Assembly: GCF_963678635.1 (NCBI RefSeq)
Contig: NC_087065.1
Location: forward strand, 42,473,430-42,537,429
Origin: Symsagittifera roscoffensis
Lineage: Eukaryota > Xenacoelomorpha > Acoela > Convolutidae
Length of the DNA stretch: 64,000 nucleotides
Direction of reading: 5' to 3'
The translations under genes and the position numbers were made by a program. Of this stretch, positions 10,431 to 21,535 are shown one piece after another. Position 1 is the first letter of the stretch. Each line of letters begins with the position of its first letter. The notes below the pieces were generated by a model. It saw only the letters and a list, made by a program, of their open reading frames with translations. It was not told the DNA's origin and made no database searches.

Positions 10431-10980
10431 AAAAAAAATAAAAAATAGCAAAAATTGTGGGTATAATTTTGAGTAACTTCATGACTTGAACATAAAAATG
10501 CAATTATCTTTGCATGCAAAAAGATAAGGATAGCCCGTTGGAAGTAGAGAAAAACAAAAATACAATTAAAAATCCAATTTTGTTTCTCATTTAAAACAAA
10601 GCTTTGTCCTCTGAATTTCCTATACATTTTTTAAAAGTGAATGGTGATTGAGTTGTGTAAAAACAGCAAAAATGAGAGTCAATTATCGCTGAAAACTGAA
10701 AACATTCAATTTTATTGAATTGGGTGTCATCAAAATTTGAGTTATATATCATCATTTTTCGGGAATTTTGTCTGAAAAATGCAAAAGTTCAGAAAATATT
10801 TTCTCGAAAAATAAAAATTTTTAGGTTGTTTTTCGAATCCAATCAACAAGTGAACGAGATTTTAAATGATATTAGAGCTGAAGCTCTAGAAGTTTTGCTT
10901 CCGGTGATCAAAATTGGGGGGAAATCATCTTTCATAGGCCGTAATTGGTGCAAATCAGGTAACCTGTTTATGTTTTATAG

Positions 10981-11140
10981 AGATAATACATCTTGGTACC
11001 AGCGCTACCTGAAGAAGAGTTGTCCACGTCTGTGCGGTGAATGCGGACTCGATTCTTCCGAAGACTTAGACGCTCCGCCCTCTCCTCACTTTTGTGCCGA
11101 CGAAATACCACTACAATACAAGTGCACTCAGCCAGTTTAA
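10981..11140 (+). CDS. Last exon of the ShKT-like protein gene
   Basis: It follows a good acceptor ending at 10,980. Its first base completes the Lys codon left open by the exon at 2,553-2,865, so phase agrees across an 8.1 kb intron. It encodes 52 residues: SWYQRYLKKSCPRLCGEC followed by a tail with PHFC and YKC, then TAA. The C-x3-C-x2-C ending and the Trp upstream match the end of the ShKT fold, a six-cysteine extracellular domain widespread in nematodes and cnidarians. Spacing between cysteines three and four is somewhat longer than usual. The role of the protein is unknown; secretion or extracellular exposure is inferred from the domain. Confidence 0.65.
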
Positions 11141-11252
11141 ACCCCCTTTTATTTCCCACTTGATAGTAGGTGGGAGTGCAGAACTTTAAAAATAACGGCT
11201 TTTCTTGAGTGATTCAACAAAGGCAAGTATATATACAATATTTCATGCTCAA

Positions 11253-11384
11253 ATGGAGGAAAAAACATCAAAAAGAGTCTGTATTAATATGGATGATCTC
11301 GACCCCAACGCGCATCAGCAGTTTGAAACTGAAAAATACCACAAAAACGAAATATTCTTTTATTTTATCAGACTCAAAAATTAA
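11253..11384 (+). CDS. Small unrecognised ORF or exon, 43 codons
   Basis: ATG-initiated frame starting MEEKTSKRVCINMDDLDPNA and ending at TAA. It is acidic/basic mixed and more protein-like than the adjacent frames. It lies just downstream of the ShKT-like gene on the same strand. It could be a remnant exon or chance; I know of no family match. Confidence 0.2.
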   Translation: MEEKTSKRVCINMDDLDPNAHQQFETEKYHKNEIFFYFIRLKN

Positions 11385-11639
11385 TGGAACTTTAATCATT
11401 GATTGATTGGAGTTTACTCGTTTTTAAGTATAGATGCTCTAGTTTTAAGAGGATGAAATTAATCGATTTATAAGTTTAAAAGTATGACTAAATTGTGCAT
11501 TTGTTGATGGCTAAAATGACGTTTTTGATACAAAACCTGAATGTAAATTTGACAAGATGAGGCGCTAAACCTGTTTTTATCATTCAAATAGCTTTAATTT
11601 TGTGCCAATACTTCTGAATTCAACAGATTCTTCATCTCT

Positions 11640-12860
11640 AAATTAATCATCACAATTTTCAGATAACTTAAAAGGTTTAAATTTATTGCAGTTCTTGGGC
11701 GCATGACACAAATTTTCAAAATTTCGTACCCGTCACCCTCCAAAAGGTAACCTAGAAAAACTAGAAATTTCTTGTGAAGGTTATGAGCATTGAAAAAAAA
11801 TATGACTAAAAACAAATTTGTCCAAAATTCACTAAAATAGTTTGCAATATACTAAAAACTTTTGTAAAAGCACTGCTTACATGGAATTAGATTGCAATAA
11901 AAGTTCGACTGCTTTGATGGGCCATACGTTTTCTACTATCCGGGAAGAACACTTTCTTTCGGCTATCCGATAACAAAGTGTTTTTTTTTTCAGCTATCCG
12001 GAAACTACTTTTTTTCGGCTGTCCAGTAAATGACCAAAAACAGCAGTATTAAATAAGCGTTTAAAAGAGACGTGGAGAACACGCGCAAAAAATTGTACAA
12101 AAAGCGATGTAATTGCGAAAATAATATAAGTATAATTAATTAACATAATTAACAGTATTTAAGTGCAATCCTACATATGGATTGCAAAAACCAATTTCGC
12201 TTGTGCGTTTGGACAAAAGGCATAGTTTGATTCACTTTTCTGCTCTTTTTTTTGCCCGTCATGATATGTTTTTTTCTTGAATGGTCTAGTAAAGGTGACC
12301 ATAGATGGTCCTTTTCTTTTTTCAAAATTTTCCCGTGAAAGGTAAAGTGGGAGTGAAATCATTCATCTCGTAACTCTAATCAACACGATTAAAATATTAA
12401 TTTAAAAGGTTCAAATTTATTGCAGCTATTGGGAGCATGATACCAGTTTTCAGGATTTCGTACCCACCGCCTTCCAAAAGTTAACCTTCTTGTTGCGTAC
12501 CCACAGATCTGCATTCCCGGATAGCCAAAAAACTAGAAGTTTTTAGTTATGGTGATTAGCAACAAAATAAATTATGACTTCGCAGGCAAACTCGTTTCAA
12601 AATTTGGATTGATTTTATTCGGATGATTAAATAGTTGTGTTTTCAAACTAAGCCAGAAAAACTCAAAAAGCTAAAAACAACTTTTTTGTGTAATAGCATT
12701 GCCTTCATTCAATTAGATTTGCACAAAAACGACGACGATACGTTTTATGTTTTCGGTTATCCGGAAACTTATTTTTTTGGCGTTCCAGTAAATAAACAAA
12801 AACAGCAGTATTAAATAAGCGTTTAAAAGAGACGTGGAGAACACGCGCAAAAAATTGTAC
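11640..12860. repeat. Diverged ~755 bp direct duplication
   Basis: The segment 11,640-12,105 recurs at 12,395-12,860. Shared strings include TTTCGTACCC, the CCTCCAAAAGGTAACC block and, nearly unchanged, CAGCAGTATTAAATAAGCG, AAAAGAGACGTGGAGAACAC and GCGCAAAAAATTGTACAAAA. Inside both and up to about 12,985 there are short repeats of CGGCTATCCGGGAATGATTT type. No gene seen. Confidence 0.65.
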
Positions 12861-13089
12861 AAAAACTGATTTATTGGCCTGATTGTATTAGCTCTCCGGA
12901 AACAAACTTTTTTGGCTGTCCGGGAATGATTTTTTCTTCGGCTATCTGAGAATGATTTTTTCGACTAACTGGAGTTGATGTTTATTTTGGTCAGCCTAGT
13001 AAGAATACGTTGTTGTCTACGGACTACTATGCAACCTTTTCAAGCGGATCAACATAAACCTCTCTGCGGCTCATCCTTTTATCATTATG

Positions 13090-13270
13090 AAGGTTTTATT
13101 GAGATCATTGTTAATGTCAATTTACCTACAACTTAGTTGGTCTTTACAGTTGTTATTAGTGGGAAAACTCTACATAAACAAGATAAGTCGCGCATTCATG
13201 AATAGGAGTGATTAATATCATGAAAATCAATAGTTTACACATGGTGACATTTGGCTATACTCAACTGATA
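13090..13270. repeat. Direct repeat of the region upstream of gypsy A gag
   Basis: Resembles 16,917-17,165: TTAGTTGGT, TTGTTAT(T/C)A(G/A)TGGGAAAA, ACATAAA(AA)CAAGATA and CATTCATGAATAG are shared in order. These could be remains of the two LTRs of gypsy A, or a second fragment of the same family, since the similarity runs slightly into the gag start. Confidence 0.45.
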
Positions 13271-13385
13271 AAAGAAAGAAAGCAATAAATATAGAATCAA
13301 ATTAATACGCTTCAACAGATTGGATGACTTTATTTGCTTAATTTTTTTAAATTTTGTGCTAAGAGTTTTACCTTTGACGATTTCT

Positions 13386-14600
13386 CAGATCATCACATCC
13401 TCCCACGGATATCTGTAGTGTTTCGCTGCTTTGCGGAATCTTGCAATTTCTTTTGGTTTATCGTTGACTGGTTTGGGTTGATCCTCTGGAGTTGGTGAAA
13501 GTTTTTTTTTTTTCAATTTCATCATTGACAAGATCACTTGTTTCATTTGTGTTATTGTTCTCTTGACTGCATCTCGGAATTTATTTTTCGCTCACAAGAA
13601 CAGTCCGTTCTGATTGATTGAGTTGGAACCATGATGTGTTGGTTACACGTCGAATGATGAAAGTTGCTGGCTGTGCTTTCGTGTGTTTGTTCGGCTTGAA
13701 GTTAGTTTTTTCACATAGGTCAAAATGAATTTTGATAGATAATCTGACCTTCCGTCCAAGGACAAGTTCGTCCGCTGTTTTTGCTTTTGCTTTCGAAATG
13801 TTTTTATGCGTCATTAGTACTGGTTGGAGAAACGCAACAAAAAAAAACACGACTGATTGACGGCATGCTTAACTGTTTGGCATGTTTAACTGTCTTGAAT
13901 ATTTAACTCTCTGGCAAATTTAACTGTCAAAATTTTTCCCCATTCGTTCATGGTTTGGTTAATAGTCAAGACTTAAAATGTTCAGCATGCCCTTAATTGT
14001 TCATCATACTGTTCAACTGTGCCCCATGTCTTCATGGCACGTTTAGCTATCTGTGTTGCTCTTTCTGCTACTCCATTTTCCTTTGGGTGGTAGATCGATG
14101 ATTCTGAGTTCCGAACTTTTGAGTTCCCTGAGACTTGCACCATGTTTTGAAGTCATTGTTGACAAATTCGGGCCCGTTGTCAGAATCCAGAGTATTTGGT
14201 ACTCCAAATCGTGCAATGACTGCTGATAAACATTTCATTACAGTTGGAGTAGTTCTGCCATTGATCGAACATGCTTCGATCCAGCCACTTCCTGCATCAA
14301 CAACAACCAAAAACCAATATATTTTCTTGCGCTTTGATGTGAGCCCAGTCCATATGAATTTGTTTCCATACATCTGCTTCTGTCCATGTGAGAACTTTTT
14401 TTCCAAGCGATGATATGTTCTTTTGACAGATCTCGCATCTTGAGACAAGTAGTTTCAAGTCTTGTGACAAGCCAGGCCAACAAGCAATCATTTTCGAAGC
14501 CGTTACTGTTGAATGTCTTTTTGGATGCGTCTTGTGGGCAATGTCCAAAATTTGACTTCGGAATCCCGGTGGTATGGAAGATACAACGCCTCGGTAGATG
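13386..14600 (-). pseudogene. pol: Gypsy A integrase and C-terminal tail
   Basis: Minus strand: the HHCC region near 14,430-14,550 (AHKTHPKRHSTVTASKM, CEICQKNI), then the catalytic core with WFLVVVDAGSGWIEA (the first Asp), NTLDSDNGPEFVN (the second) and a degenerate third region near 14,090. Further on, KTADELVLGRKVRLSI (around 13,745) matches the conserved segment after the core, and KHYRYPWEDVMI ends the protein near 13,386. Frameshifts and stops break it repeatedly. Confidence 0.7.
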
Positions 14601-15070
14601 ATAACTTTCTACTTTCTTGAAGTTCGATTCAGCATCCGAGCATTGTCTCGAATCACCGCTTTGTATCCGTTTGAAAACATCTTGAATGTTCGATTCGATT
14701 GGAGGTCGTTTTTGATGTCCTTCAGCTTGATTGTCTGCGTGTCTGCAAAGAAGATGTCTTTCTGAAAGAAAAAATTCTCCTCTTTTGGTGTCTCGGTGTC
14801 GAAACGCACTCTGCTCAGAGCGTCCGCATGTGGGATCTGCCCTCTTGGCACAAATTTTAACTTGTAGTCGAATCCCATCAGTGCAAAAGCCCAATTTATT
14901 ATTCTAGCTGATGCTGTCATCGGAATCTCTCCGTCTGACGCAAAGAAGTACTCCAAAGGGTTGTGATCTGTATGTAGAGTGAACTTGCGCCCCTCTATGA
15001 AATGTTTCAGTCGTTTGACCACAAAATAGATTGCCAAAGCTACTCGGTCTTTTTTGGAGTAGTTGCGCTC
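14590..15070 (-). pseudogene. pol: Gypsy A RNase H and connection region
   Basis: Minus strand: SAERNYSKKDRVALAIYFV, KHFIEGRKFTLHTDHNPLEY and, later, VPRGQIPHADALSR are diagnostic for the RNase H domain of Ty3/gypsy pol. The following residues lead to the zinc-binding start of the integrase after a frameshift near 14,600. It is the best preserved part of the element, open for about 140 codons (14,609-15,037). Confidence 0.8.
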
Positions 15071-15169
15071 AGCTGATGTTAGCTTCCTTAAAGCTTAGAT
15101 CACTGGATGTCCATCTTTTGAGAGAACCCTGTAGACTGCGTGCTCTCAAGCATCGGTTGTCATAGTCAT

Positions 15170-15860
15170 TTCTTTGTCGCTTTTCCTATTACTCGCGTGA
15201 TGTTCCGTAGACAAGCAGGTCGTCTTGGAATATAATCATGCCTTTGATTCCTTTGAGTGTATACTCGATGCACTTTCGAAAGATCGAAAAACTTTGGGGT
15301 AAAGGACACATCTTGAACAGCCCCTATTGGGTGTTGATTGTGCAATCTTCTTTTGCTTCATGATCTAGTTCGATTTGATGGTAAGCGCCTGAGTGGTCTA
15401 TTTTACAGAAGATCTTGGCACTATGCAAGATGTGGAAATTGTATCCATGTCGGGTAATGGGTAGTCTTCGTCCATTACTTTGCTATTTAGATGAATTTAG
15501 TCTAAGGTCACCATTTTTTTCTGCCAGACGACTGGTGATGCATTGGTAACTCCTCCGTGCTACACTGGCTCGAGAACTCCCTGCTTGACCATGACCTGTA
15601 GCTTTGCTTTTACTATCTCTTGCATCGGCAAAGGAATTTTGCGTGCTTTTCAGAAAAGCGGTTGGGCTCCAGGCTTCAGTTTCACGTGAGCCTTGTAATC
15701 TCTGACTGTGGACAAAGTCACTGAAAGCCCATGTATCGAGCACTGGTTGGTGAGAGGTCGCGTTCAAGAAATTCGAAGTCTTTGTTTGATCGCACAACTT
15801 CCAGGCGTAGCTTTCAGTAGTTTCGAGCATTCCATGTCAGGTCACAGAATGCTGTTATTT
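15170..15860 (-). pseudogene. pol: Gypsy A reverse transcriptase remnant
   Basis: Minus strand, in broken frames: HVKLKPGAQPLF, KARKIPLPMQEIVKAKLQVM and VKQGVLEPV match the start of a gypsy RT. Then NASPVVWQKK and DEDYPLPD follow, and near 15,190-15,225 the catalytic box appears as FQDDLLVYG in place of the usual Y-x-D-D. Several frameshifts and stops make it inactive. Part of the palm upstream of the FQDD box is shortened. Confidence 0.7.
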
Positions 15861-16282
15861 TGAAGTAGAGTTTGTGTCCATCGTACGCTCCTAGAGTACG
15901 AGCAGTTACATCCAGAGTAGATCTTTCAAGCTTCTCCCAGATTCAATATCTACATAATAAGACTGTTGTATCCGCACCTGTGTGCAGTTGCATTTTCACC
16001 TCAGTGCCATCAATGACGACCGTTTCCCATGCGGCGGCCATGCCGATCAGACTTGAAGAAAAAATCCTACTTTCACAACGCTCTCAGAACTTTCCAGCTC
16101 CCCTTCTGAAACCTGACCCCAATGATCATGATGGTTTACTCCCTTATTAAATCTACTGTTACCTGTGTTGTTGTTGCTTAGCTTACTCCGACACTTTATT
16201 GCGTAGTGTCCTACTCTTAACTTTTCCTAGTTTTCTCTAGGTTGACTTGGAGTTGTATGCATTTTCTATTTTAATTATAACC

Positions 16283-16949
16283 TTAGAGGTCCCAGTAAAA
16301 TTTTGTGCTTGATCGCAACACGATAAAAACTATGTCTGTGTTACTTCTATTTGCCTCAATTAACGTGATTTTAGATTCCATTGATATTTGTCCCGAGATG
16401 AACTTCATTCGTATCAACTCGTCTATTGCATCAGGGGTGTTTTTCAATTCTGAAAGTTTACAAAACCAAGCAGCTTCACAAAATGTTAAAAGAAAATCGT
16501 CGTCAGCCTCTCTTTGGTTCTGAACTGTCGAAAGGAACTTGGCTCGTTCAGCATCGACCACATGTTCTCTGGGCCTTCATTAGTTTCGTATCACAACGTT
16601 TATCTCATCGAACATCATCGCGCTGAGGTTGTTTGGCGAAACAAGACTCCACAACTTCATGATTGCTTGCACTCCACATTGGCCGACGAAAAAATGCGTC
16701 CTTAGAAAAAATGCCTCCGAAAAAATCCGTCTGCGGGATTCGCTCCATCTGCAGCCTTACAATTTTCTGCTCTGAGCGTGATCCCCCAAGGATTGCAATC
16801 AGCCAAGCAATTGGTTCTTCAAGTATCGATAGAACTAATGAAATATTGTGGTTGTTCATTTCAAGTTTCCAGTCTTGACACCACTTTTGTGGATCGGTGC
16901 AAGGAGAAAAATCTATTACGAAGATTTTATGGAGATCGATGTTGATCAT
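16283..16949 (-). pseudogene. gag: Gypsy A gag remnant
   Basis: Two overlapping minus-strand pieces. The upstream one contains CTDPQKWCQDWKLEM and ISLVLSILEEPIAWL. The downstream one contains AERAKFLSTVQNQREADDDF, then LLTFCEAAWFCKL and AIDELIRMKFISG, which matches the capsid C-terminal pattern of gypsy gag. A frameshift near 16,560-16,605 separates them. The zinc-knuckle and protease region that should follow (about 15,860-16,280) is too decayed to read. Confidence 0.65.
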
Positions 16950-17253
16950 AATTTACGTAAATTTTAGTTGGTTTTTATAATTGTTATCAATGGGAAAAGT
17001 ATACATAAAAACAAGATAGGGGTTTACGGGTAAATATCTATTTGTTCACGTGTCCTATTTTTACTAACTTTTACCAAAATTACATTCAACATATATAGCA
17101 TCCCATTCATGAATAGAATTGATTAATATCGTGAGAGTCTATCAGAGTTGACACATGATATATTGATTTTTTGAATGGTCAAGTCAGGCTGACCAAAGAT
17201 TGTCTTTTTCATTTTTCAAACTTTCCCAAGAAAGGTAGAAACGGTGTGAAATA

Positions 17254-19391
17254 CTGTGTTATCAGAGATGTTTTCTCAACAGCTCTTTTGAAAAATCAGC
17301 TACCTTCTTTTAAAATGCTGTATCCGAAGTGGTACCTATATAACCAAATTGTCATATTTAATAAAGAAATATCATTAAAAAACCAAATGGTTAGTTAGAA
17401 GAGCCACATTGGATTATCGCTTTGTCTTAATCGGAGCAAACATGTCATGGCTATCATTGATATGATGAAGGAGGAGATAAATGTGTTCAGGGTGTCAAGA
17501 TACCGAATGGCGCTAAGAATATGAGTGGAGAGAGGCGAACAATAAAAAAAGCACTACAAAGCATCCCGGGTGGACCATCCTACAAAAATTCCCCTATCTT
17601 AGAACTTCCTTTAAGATTTGTTAGAATTTCCACGATCTTATTACAACTTTCTTTTAAGATAGCAACTTTTCGCCATAAAGTCGTCAAAAACACTTTGAGA
17701 GTCTTTCGATGCCGTAATTATGGATAAAAAATCCACCATTGTTGTACTATGCGGCGGCGGCGAATTTTGGTACTGGCTTTGAGCAATATTTCCAAAATTG
17801 TACTGAAAAGTTTTTGCAGGAAAAATTCGTATCTTACAACTTTTTTGTAACCTTTAACTTACAACTTACAAAAAAGTCACTTTCTTGTACTATTCTTGGA
17901 GAATAATTTGTAAGAAATGGTAAGATTTTTATAAGTGAAGTTCTTAGGTAGCGACTTTTGGTCAAATCGGGAATATTTTAAGAGGCCAAACTGTTTATTG
18001 TGTGAATTGTACGCGACTTCTGCAACAAGACCGCTCCCTTGATGTTCCTTTGACATTGCTTTTCCTTTGGTAGTTCTGACAAAGCTTCGAACTATTTCAA
18101 AGACTTGTCACTGGACTCCAGTGATCTACACTCATCAGAAGGTGCGCCTATCCAGTGCACAGATCGGCTTCGTATTATACAAACTTACAGATGGACGAGC
18201 CAGCTGAGCTGCTGACTTTACCGGAGGGTGCGGGAACAGACTTCAATCTGGATAATAAATAGCAGTAAATGAGAAACCGAGAATTGGAGGAGCTTAACAA
18301 AAGGGAGGAACAAATTTGAACGCCTAAAAACTCAAAATAATTCTGAAGTTTTGGTATTGAGGCACTCAAGATTAGTCAAAGCTTAACAAAAATACATACC
18401 TATACAAATACAAATGCGCACACATTAGCCCCTAATTCCCGATTTAACCTCCATATAGAAAAATTCTTATCATCTAATTCCGTACAAGAAAAAAGTTTAT
18501 CAAACAAATTCATACTGTAGATTCCGGAAAAAATGCTTATCAGACAATTTCCATGAGTGAAAAAAAAGGATTTAAGCATTTTATCCCACATGACTAAAAA
18601 AATAACATTCAAAAAATCAGTGATTTGTTTATTTGCTTGGTTGCAAAATAATTTTGTATGCTCAAACCAATTATAATTTTTCAGACGTAAATTTGTTCAA
18701 AAACGTAATCCACACTGAAAAATTCCTACAAATCATTTTTTTTACAATGGTTGTTCTAAGTTCTGTCAGAATCCCCTTTCTTTGAATTTATATTGATAAA
18801 ATTAAAAATACGATAAAATTTATTGGATGAAAAAACAGATATCAGTGTTCAACCCATTTAGTTTTCAGTAGAAGTTTTTTAGGCGTTTGAAAATACTATC
18901 TTTATTCATACACGCATCTAGGTAAAGTAAAAAAATTAATTGTAAGGTACTTTTATGGTCTAAATGTTGTCAATATAGTCACTTCCCATGTCACCCTCAA
19001 ACAACACAATGGATTACAAATCGATTAAATCCATTGTTTTGATCAAATTTCATTTTTGTTTTGGAGCCTTGCGAAAGTTTGCACCAAACTCAGCATTTCA
19101 TATACAAGATGAGCGTAGTGTCCTACTACGATGTCCATGTTTTTTCCCAGCTTAAACCGCAAATACAGGTGTTCATTGAAATTGTTTTTAGGCTGTTCTT
19201 GAGTAGCATGTATTCAATAGAGTTTTGTTTGATATGTTTTTTTCAACTTTGCTTACTTAGTAATTACGGGTCCTTTGAAAACTTATGGGATTTGGTTTTT
19301 ATGAGACGCTTTAGGAACCTTTTGCCTTGTTTGCAGAAAAGCTAAATTTTTTCTCAAAAAATTTAGGAAAAGGTGTACTAATAAAATGATC
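17254..19391. other. Mostly unrecognised AT-rich DNA
   Basis: No convincing gene. Around 18,450-18,560 three copies of a motif like AATGCTTATCAGACAATTTC occur, related to the motif family at 43.8-45.3 kb. A 23-codon ATG frame starting MDEPAELLTL lies at 18,191 directly after a splice-acceptor-like string but is too short to call. Confidence 0.3.
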
Positions 19392-19591
19392 NNNNNNNNN
19401 NNNNNNNNNNNNNNNNNNNNNNNNNNNNNNNNNNNNNNNNNNNNNNNNNNNNNNNNNNNNNNNNNNNNNNNNNNNNNNNNNNNNNNNNNNNNNNNNNNNN
19501 NNNNNNNNNNNNNNNNNNNNNNNNNNNNNNNNNNNNNNNNNNNNNNNNNNNNNNNNNNNNNNNNNNNNNNNNNNNNNNNNNNNNNNNNNNN
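19392..19591. other. Assembly gap, 200 N
   Basis: Exactly 200 undetermined bases. The right edge abuts the TTCCGAC end of a hairpin-ended element (copy 3), so the missing bases should contain that element's terminal hairpin. The round length suggests a placeholder rather than a measured size. Confidence 0.95.
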
Positions 19592-20112
19592 GTTCCGACT
19601 GCCTTTTAAGGTCTATGGAGCAGTAATAACATGGAAAATTCAAATCTAATTAAGAAAAATTTTCAAAATTTTTCTAAAAAACTTGAGGTTTTTTGTGAAA
19701 ACATCCCCCCACATGCCATAATAAGTACAAAGTGATAGATTTTGCTCCTAATCAATTTGCTATTAAAATATCAATTCTGGCATATAATCTTCCTTGAACG
19801 AATTTGGAACGATTTCTAAGACGGATTAACTCTCCGCTTACGCGTTAATTGCGCGAAATATATCGCGCGTTAATTGTCCCAAATTGGCCAAAATGGCCAA
19901 AATGGCAACCTTTAAACCCTCATAACTTTACGAAAAATAATCTCAAGTGAAATATCTTTTCAGGTTTAAGCTCACGGCAACAATAGCTTTCGAATGATGA
20001 AAAAAAAATTCCGTCAAAAATGGCTAGTTAAAAAGTCGAAATTTGTCTGAAGAAAAAAAACCCACCCCGAACTCAAATATTCCGTTACTTTCGTATCGAA
20101 AGTCGGAACAAT
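19592..20112 (-). mobile_element. Hairpin-ended element, copy 3, reversed, one end in the gap
   Basis: Begins GTTCCGACTGCCTTTTAAGG at the gap edge and ends TTTCGTATCGAAAGTCGGAA, which is the left end on the other strand. The CpG-rich core (CGCGTTAATTGCGCGAAATA) is present near 19,840-19,880. The CAGGGC/GCCCTG terminal hairpin is hidden in the gap. Confidence 0.75.
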
Positions 20113-20374
20113 AATTCAGTTTATCAGTTATTTATCATTAGCAGTGTATTTGACTTCACAAGTGTAAAACTCAGAAATGTCTGCGTAGTTCAAATTGTTT
20201 TGTAATGGAAATTTTTTAGATTTATTGGCGCCTCCATTTGGTAAGGACATATTAGAGCTGTCTCGTTTTCACGTCAAATTTTTAAAAAATTAAACAAAAA
20301 AGAATTTGAGCTCAAGTCAGTTGACTGAGCAGAATTTTTTTGAAAGTTTTAATAGCCTTTTTTTTGAAGGTTAC

Positions 20375-20743
20375 TCAATTCAAAACTCTAGCATTTCCAA
20401 AACAACAAAATGAAAGAAATTGACTCAACATTCTACGCCCTGCAATTTTATTTTGAAAGAAAAAGCCGTTTTTGAACATCTTTGTGGTACGCCCAATGGC
20501 AATTTTTGCGCACGGTTTTTCCTCAATGTTAGTATATATTTTGGCACCCGAGGCGCTTCCGAATTTTTTTTGAGATGTTAGGTTAGAAATACAGTGCTGA
20601 TTTAAATTAACCGGACACAACAGACAAAAAGCTTTTTTCTCGAATTGGGTCAAAGTTAGATACAAAAGTTGGTAAGAGTTCACCAGAATATATATAGTGC
20701 AAACTATTTTTGCAAATTCTAAGCCAAAATGTTTCCTCAACAT
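20375..20743 (-). CDS. Unrecognised 122-codon ORF
   Basis: Uninterrupted minus-strand frame beginning MLRKHFGLEFAKIVCTI. It is longer than most chance frames in this composition but rich in Phe, Asn and Leu as expected from AT-rich DNA, with no domain, no homologous copy elsewhere in the window and no clear promoter or splice sites. Probably chance. Confidence 0.13.
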   Translation of the reverse strand: MLRKHFGLEFAKIVCTIYILVNSYQLLYLTLTQFEKKAFCLLCPVNLNQHCISNLTSQKKFGSASGAKIYTNIEEKPCAKIAIGRTTKMFKNGFFFQNKIAGRRMLSQFLSFCCFGNARVLN

Positions 20744-20785
20744 TGGTTCATTTTCGCTTTTTTCAGTTAATAAAGAATTACGCCA

Positions 20786-20963
20786 AAACTACTGAAATAA
20801 TTGATGAGGAAGTTATATCAAAAAAGCCTTTATCACAGCCTGAGAAAAGTTCAAAGATGTAAAAGTTTCATAGATGTGCTAAAATAATTGATGAGGAAGT
20901 TATATCAAAAAAGCCTTTATCACAGCCTGAGAAAAGTTCAAAGATGTAAAAGTTTCATAAATG
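20786..20963. repeat. Tandem duplication of ~90 bp
   Basis: The block from AAATAATTGATGAGGAAGTT to GATGTAAAAGTTTCATA is repeated back to back almost without change (about 20,786-20,872 and 20,877-20,963), indicating a recent event. Confidence 0.85.
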
Positions 20964-21206
20964 TGATAAATGACCTGTTTTGGCTATCAACCAAAAAAGT
21001 GTTTTCTTAAACAGATTTTTGCAGATTTTTTGGTGAAATTCGCTCGACTAGGTAGGAGACTTTTTTTGATATAAATTTGTCATCAATTAACTTGGTGATT
21101 TCAGCGTTGTTTTTGATTGAATAAAAAAACCAACATGACCCATTTTTGGGGGGAAATGTTGACTGCGAAACTTCAAAAGTAAATTGCACCATATTATTTT
21201 TGGTGA

Positions 21207-21535
21207 AATTCGAACAATTTGGAAGATAATACCAGATGGGTAGACCATTTGCATAAAATGGCAGCTGAAACTGAAGAGAGCGAGGGGTTCTTCCAAGAAA
21301 TGAATCAACACTTAATACATTTAAAAGAGTGTTAAGTATCAATGAAGACCTAATTTCAAAGAAGAAAGCCGGCCGAAGCACCATTTTTGACCACAACCAC
21401 CGTGGAGTGGCTTTAAGATGGTTAGTTTTTTTGGTTAAATCTAAGTTGCAAAATTATAGAAGAAAACTAAAACTGAAAGCTGCTTTAATGAGGGTTAAGT
21501 CTCATTCAGCGCGCGCTACTGCTAAAAGGTATGAA
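21207..21535 (+). other. Coding-like plus-strand stretch, two frames
   Basis: One open stretch (21,207-21,335) reads NNLEDNTRWVDHLHKMAAET and on to HLIHLKEC before TAA. A second, in another frame (about 21,329-21,535), reads DLISKKKAGRSTIFDHNHRG and ends RARATAK-like at a splice-donor-like AAAG/GTATGA. A minus-strand frame of 129 codons overlaps the region (21,007-21,396). This could be remains of a gene or transposase with a frameshift. I do not recognise a family. Confidence 0.2.

Larger units (their letters stand above)
2866..10980 (+). other. Intron 2 of the ShKT-like gene, 8.1 kb, repeat-filled
   Basis: Bounded by donor GTAAGT at 2,866 and acceptor TTATGTTTTATAG ending 10,980. It holds the AGATCT repeats, long inverted arms, a degenerate satellite and two hairpin-ended elements, all listed separately. 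The stretch 2,866-3,380 and the stretch 10,431-10,980 are AT-rich and contain nothing I recognise. Confidence 0.5.
13386..17165 (-). mobile_element. Gypsy element A, decayed Ty3/gypsy retrotransposon
   Basis: On the minus strand the order is gag, reverse transcriptase, RNase H, integrase and a C-terminal tail, which is the Ty3/gypsy order. Every domain is broken by frameshifts and stops. Direct repeats at 13,090-13,270 and 16,917-17,165 flank it and may be LTR remains, but I cannot define LTR ends or a target duplication. The RNase H and integrase style resembles the K02A2.6-like gypsy group (family knowledge, not searched). Confidence 0.8.

Noticed and set aside
13090-17165. Calling exact LTRs for gypsy A
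   Set aside because: The flanking similarity is patchy and runs into the gag start, so boundaries cannot be set with confidence.
18191-18262. 23-codon ATG frame MDEPAELLTL after an acceptor-like site
   Set aside because: Too short, with no donor or continuing exon found.
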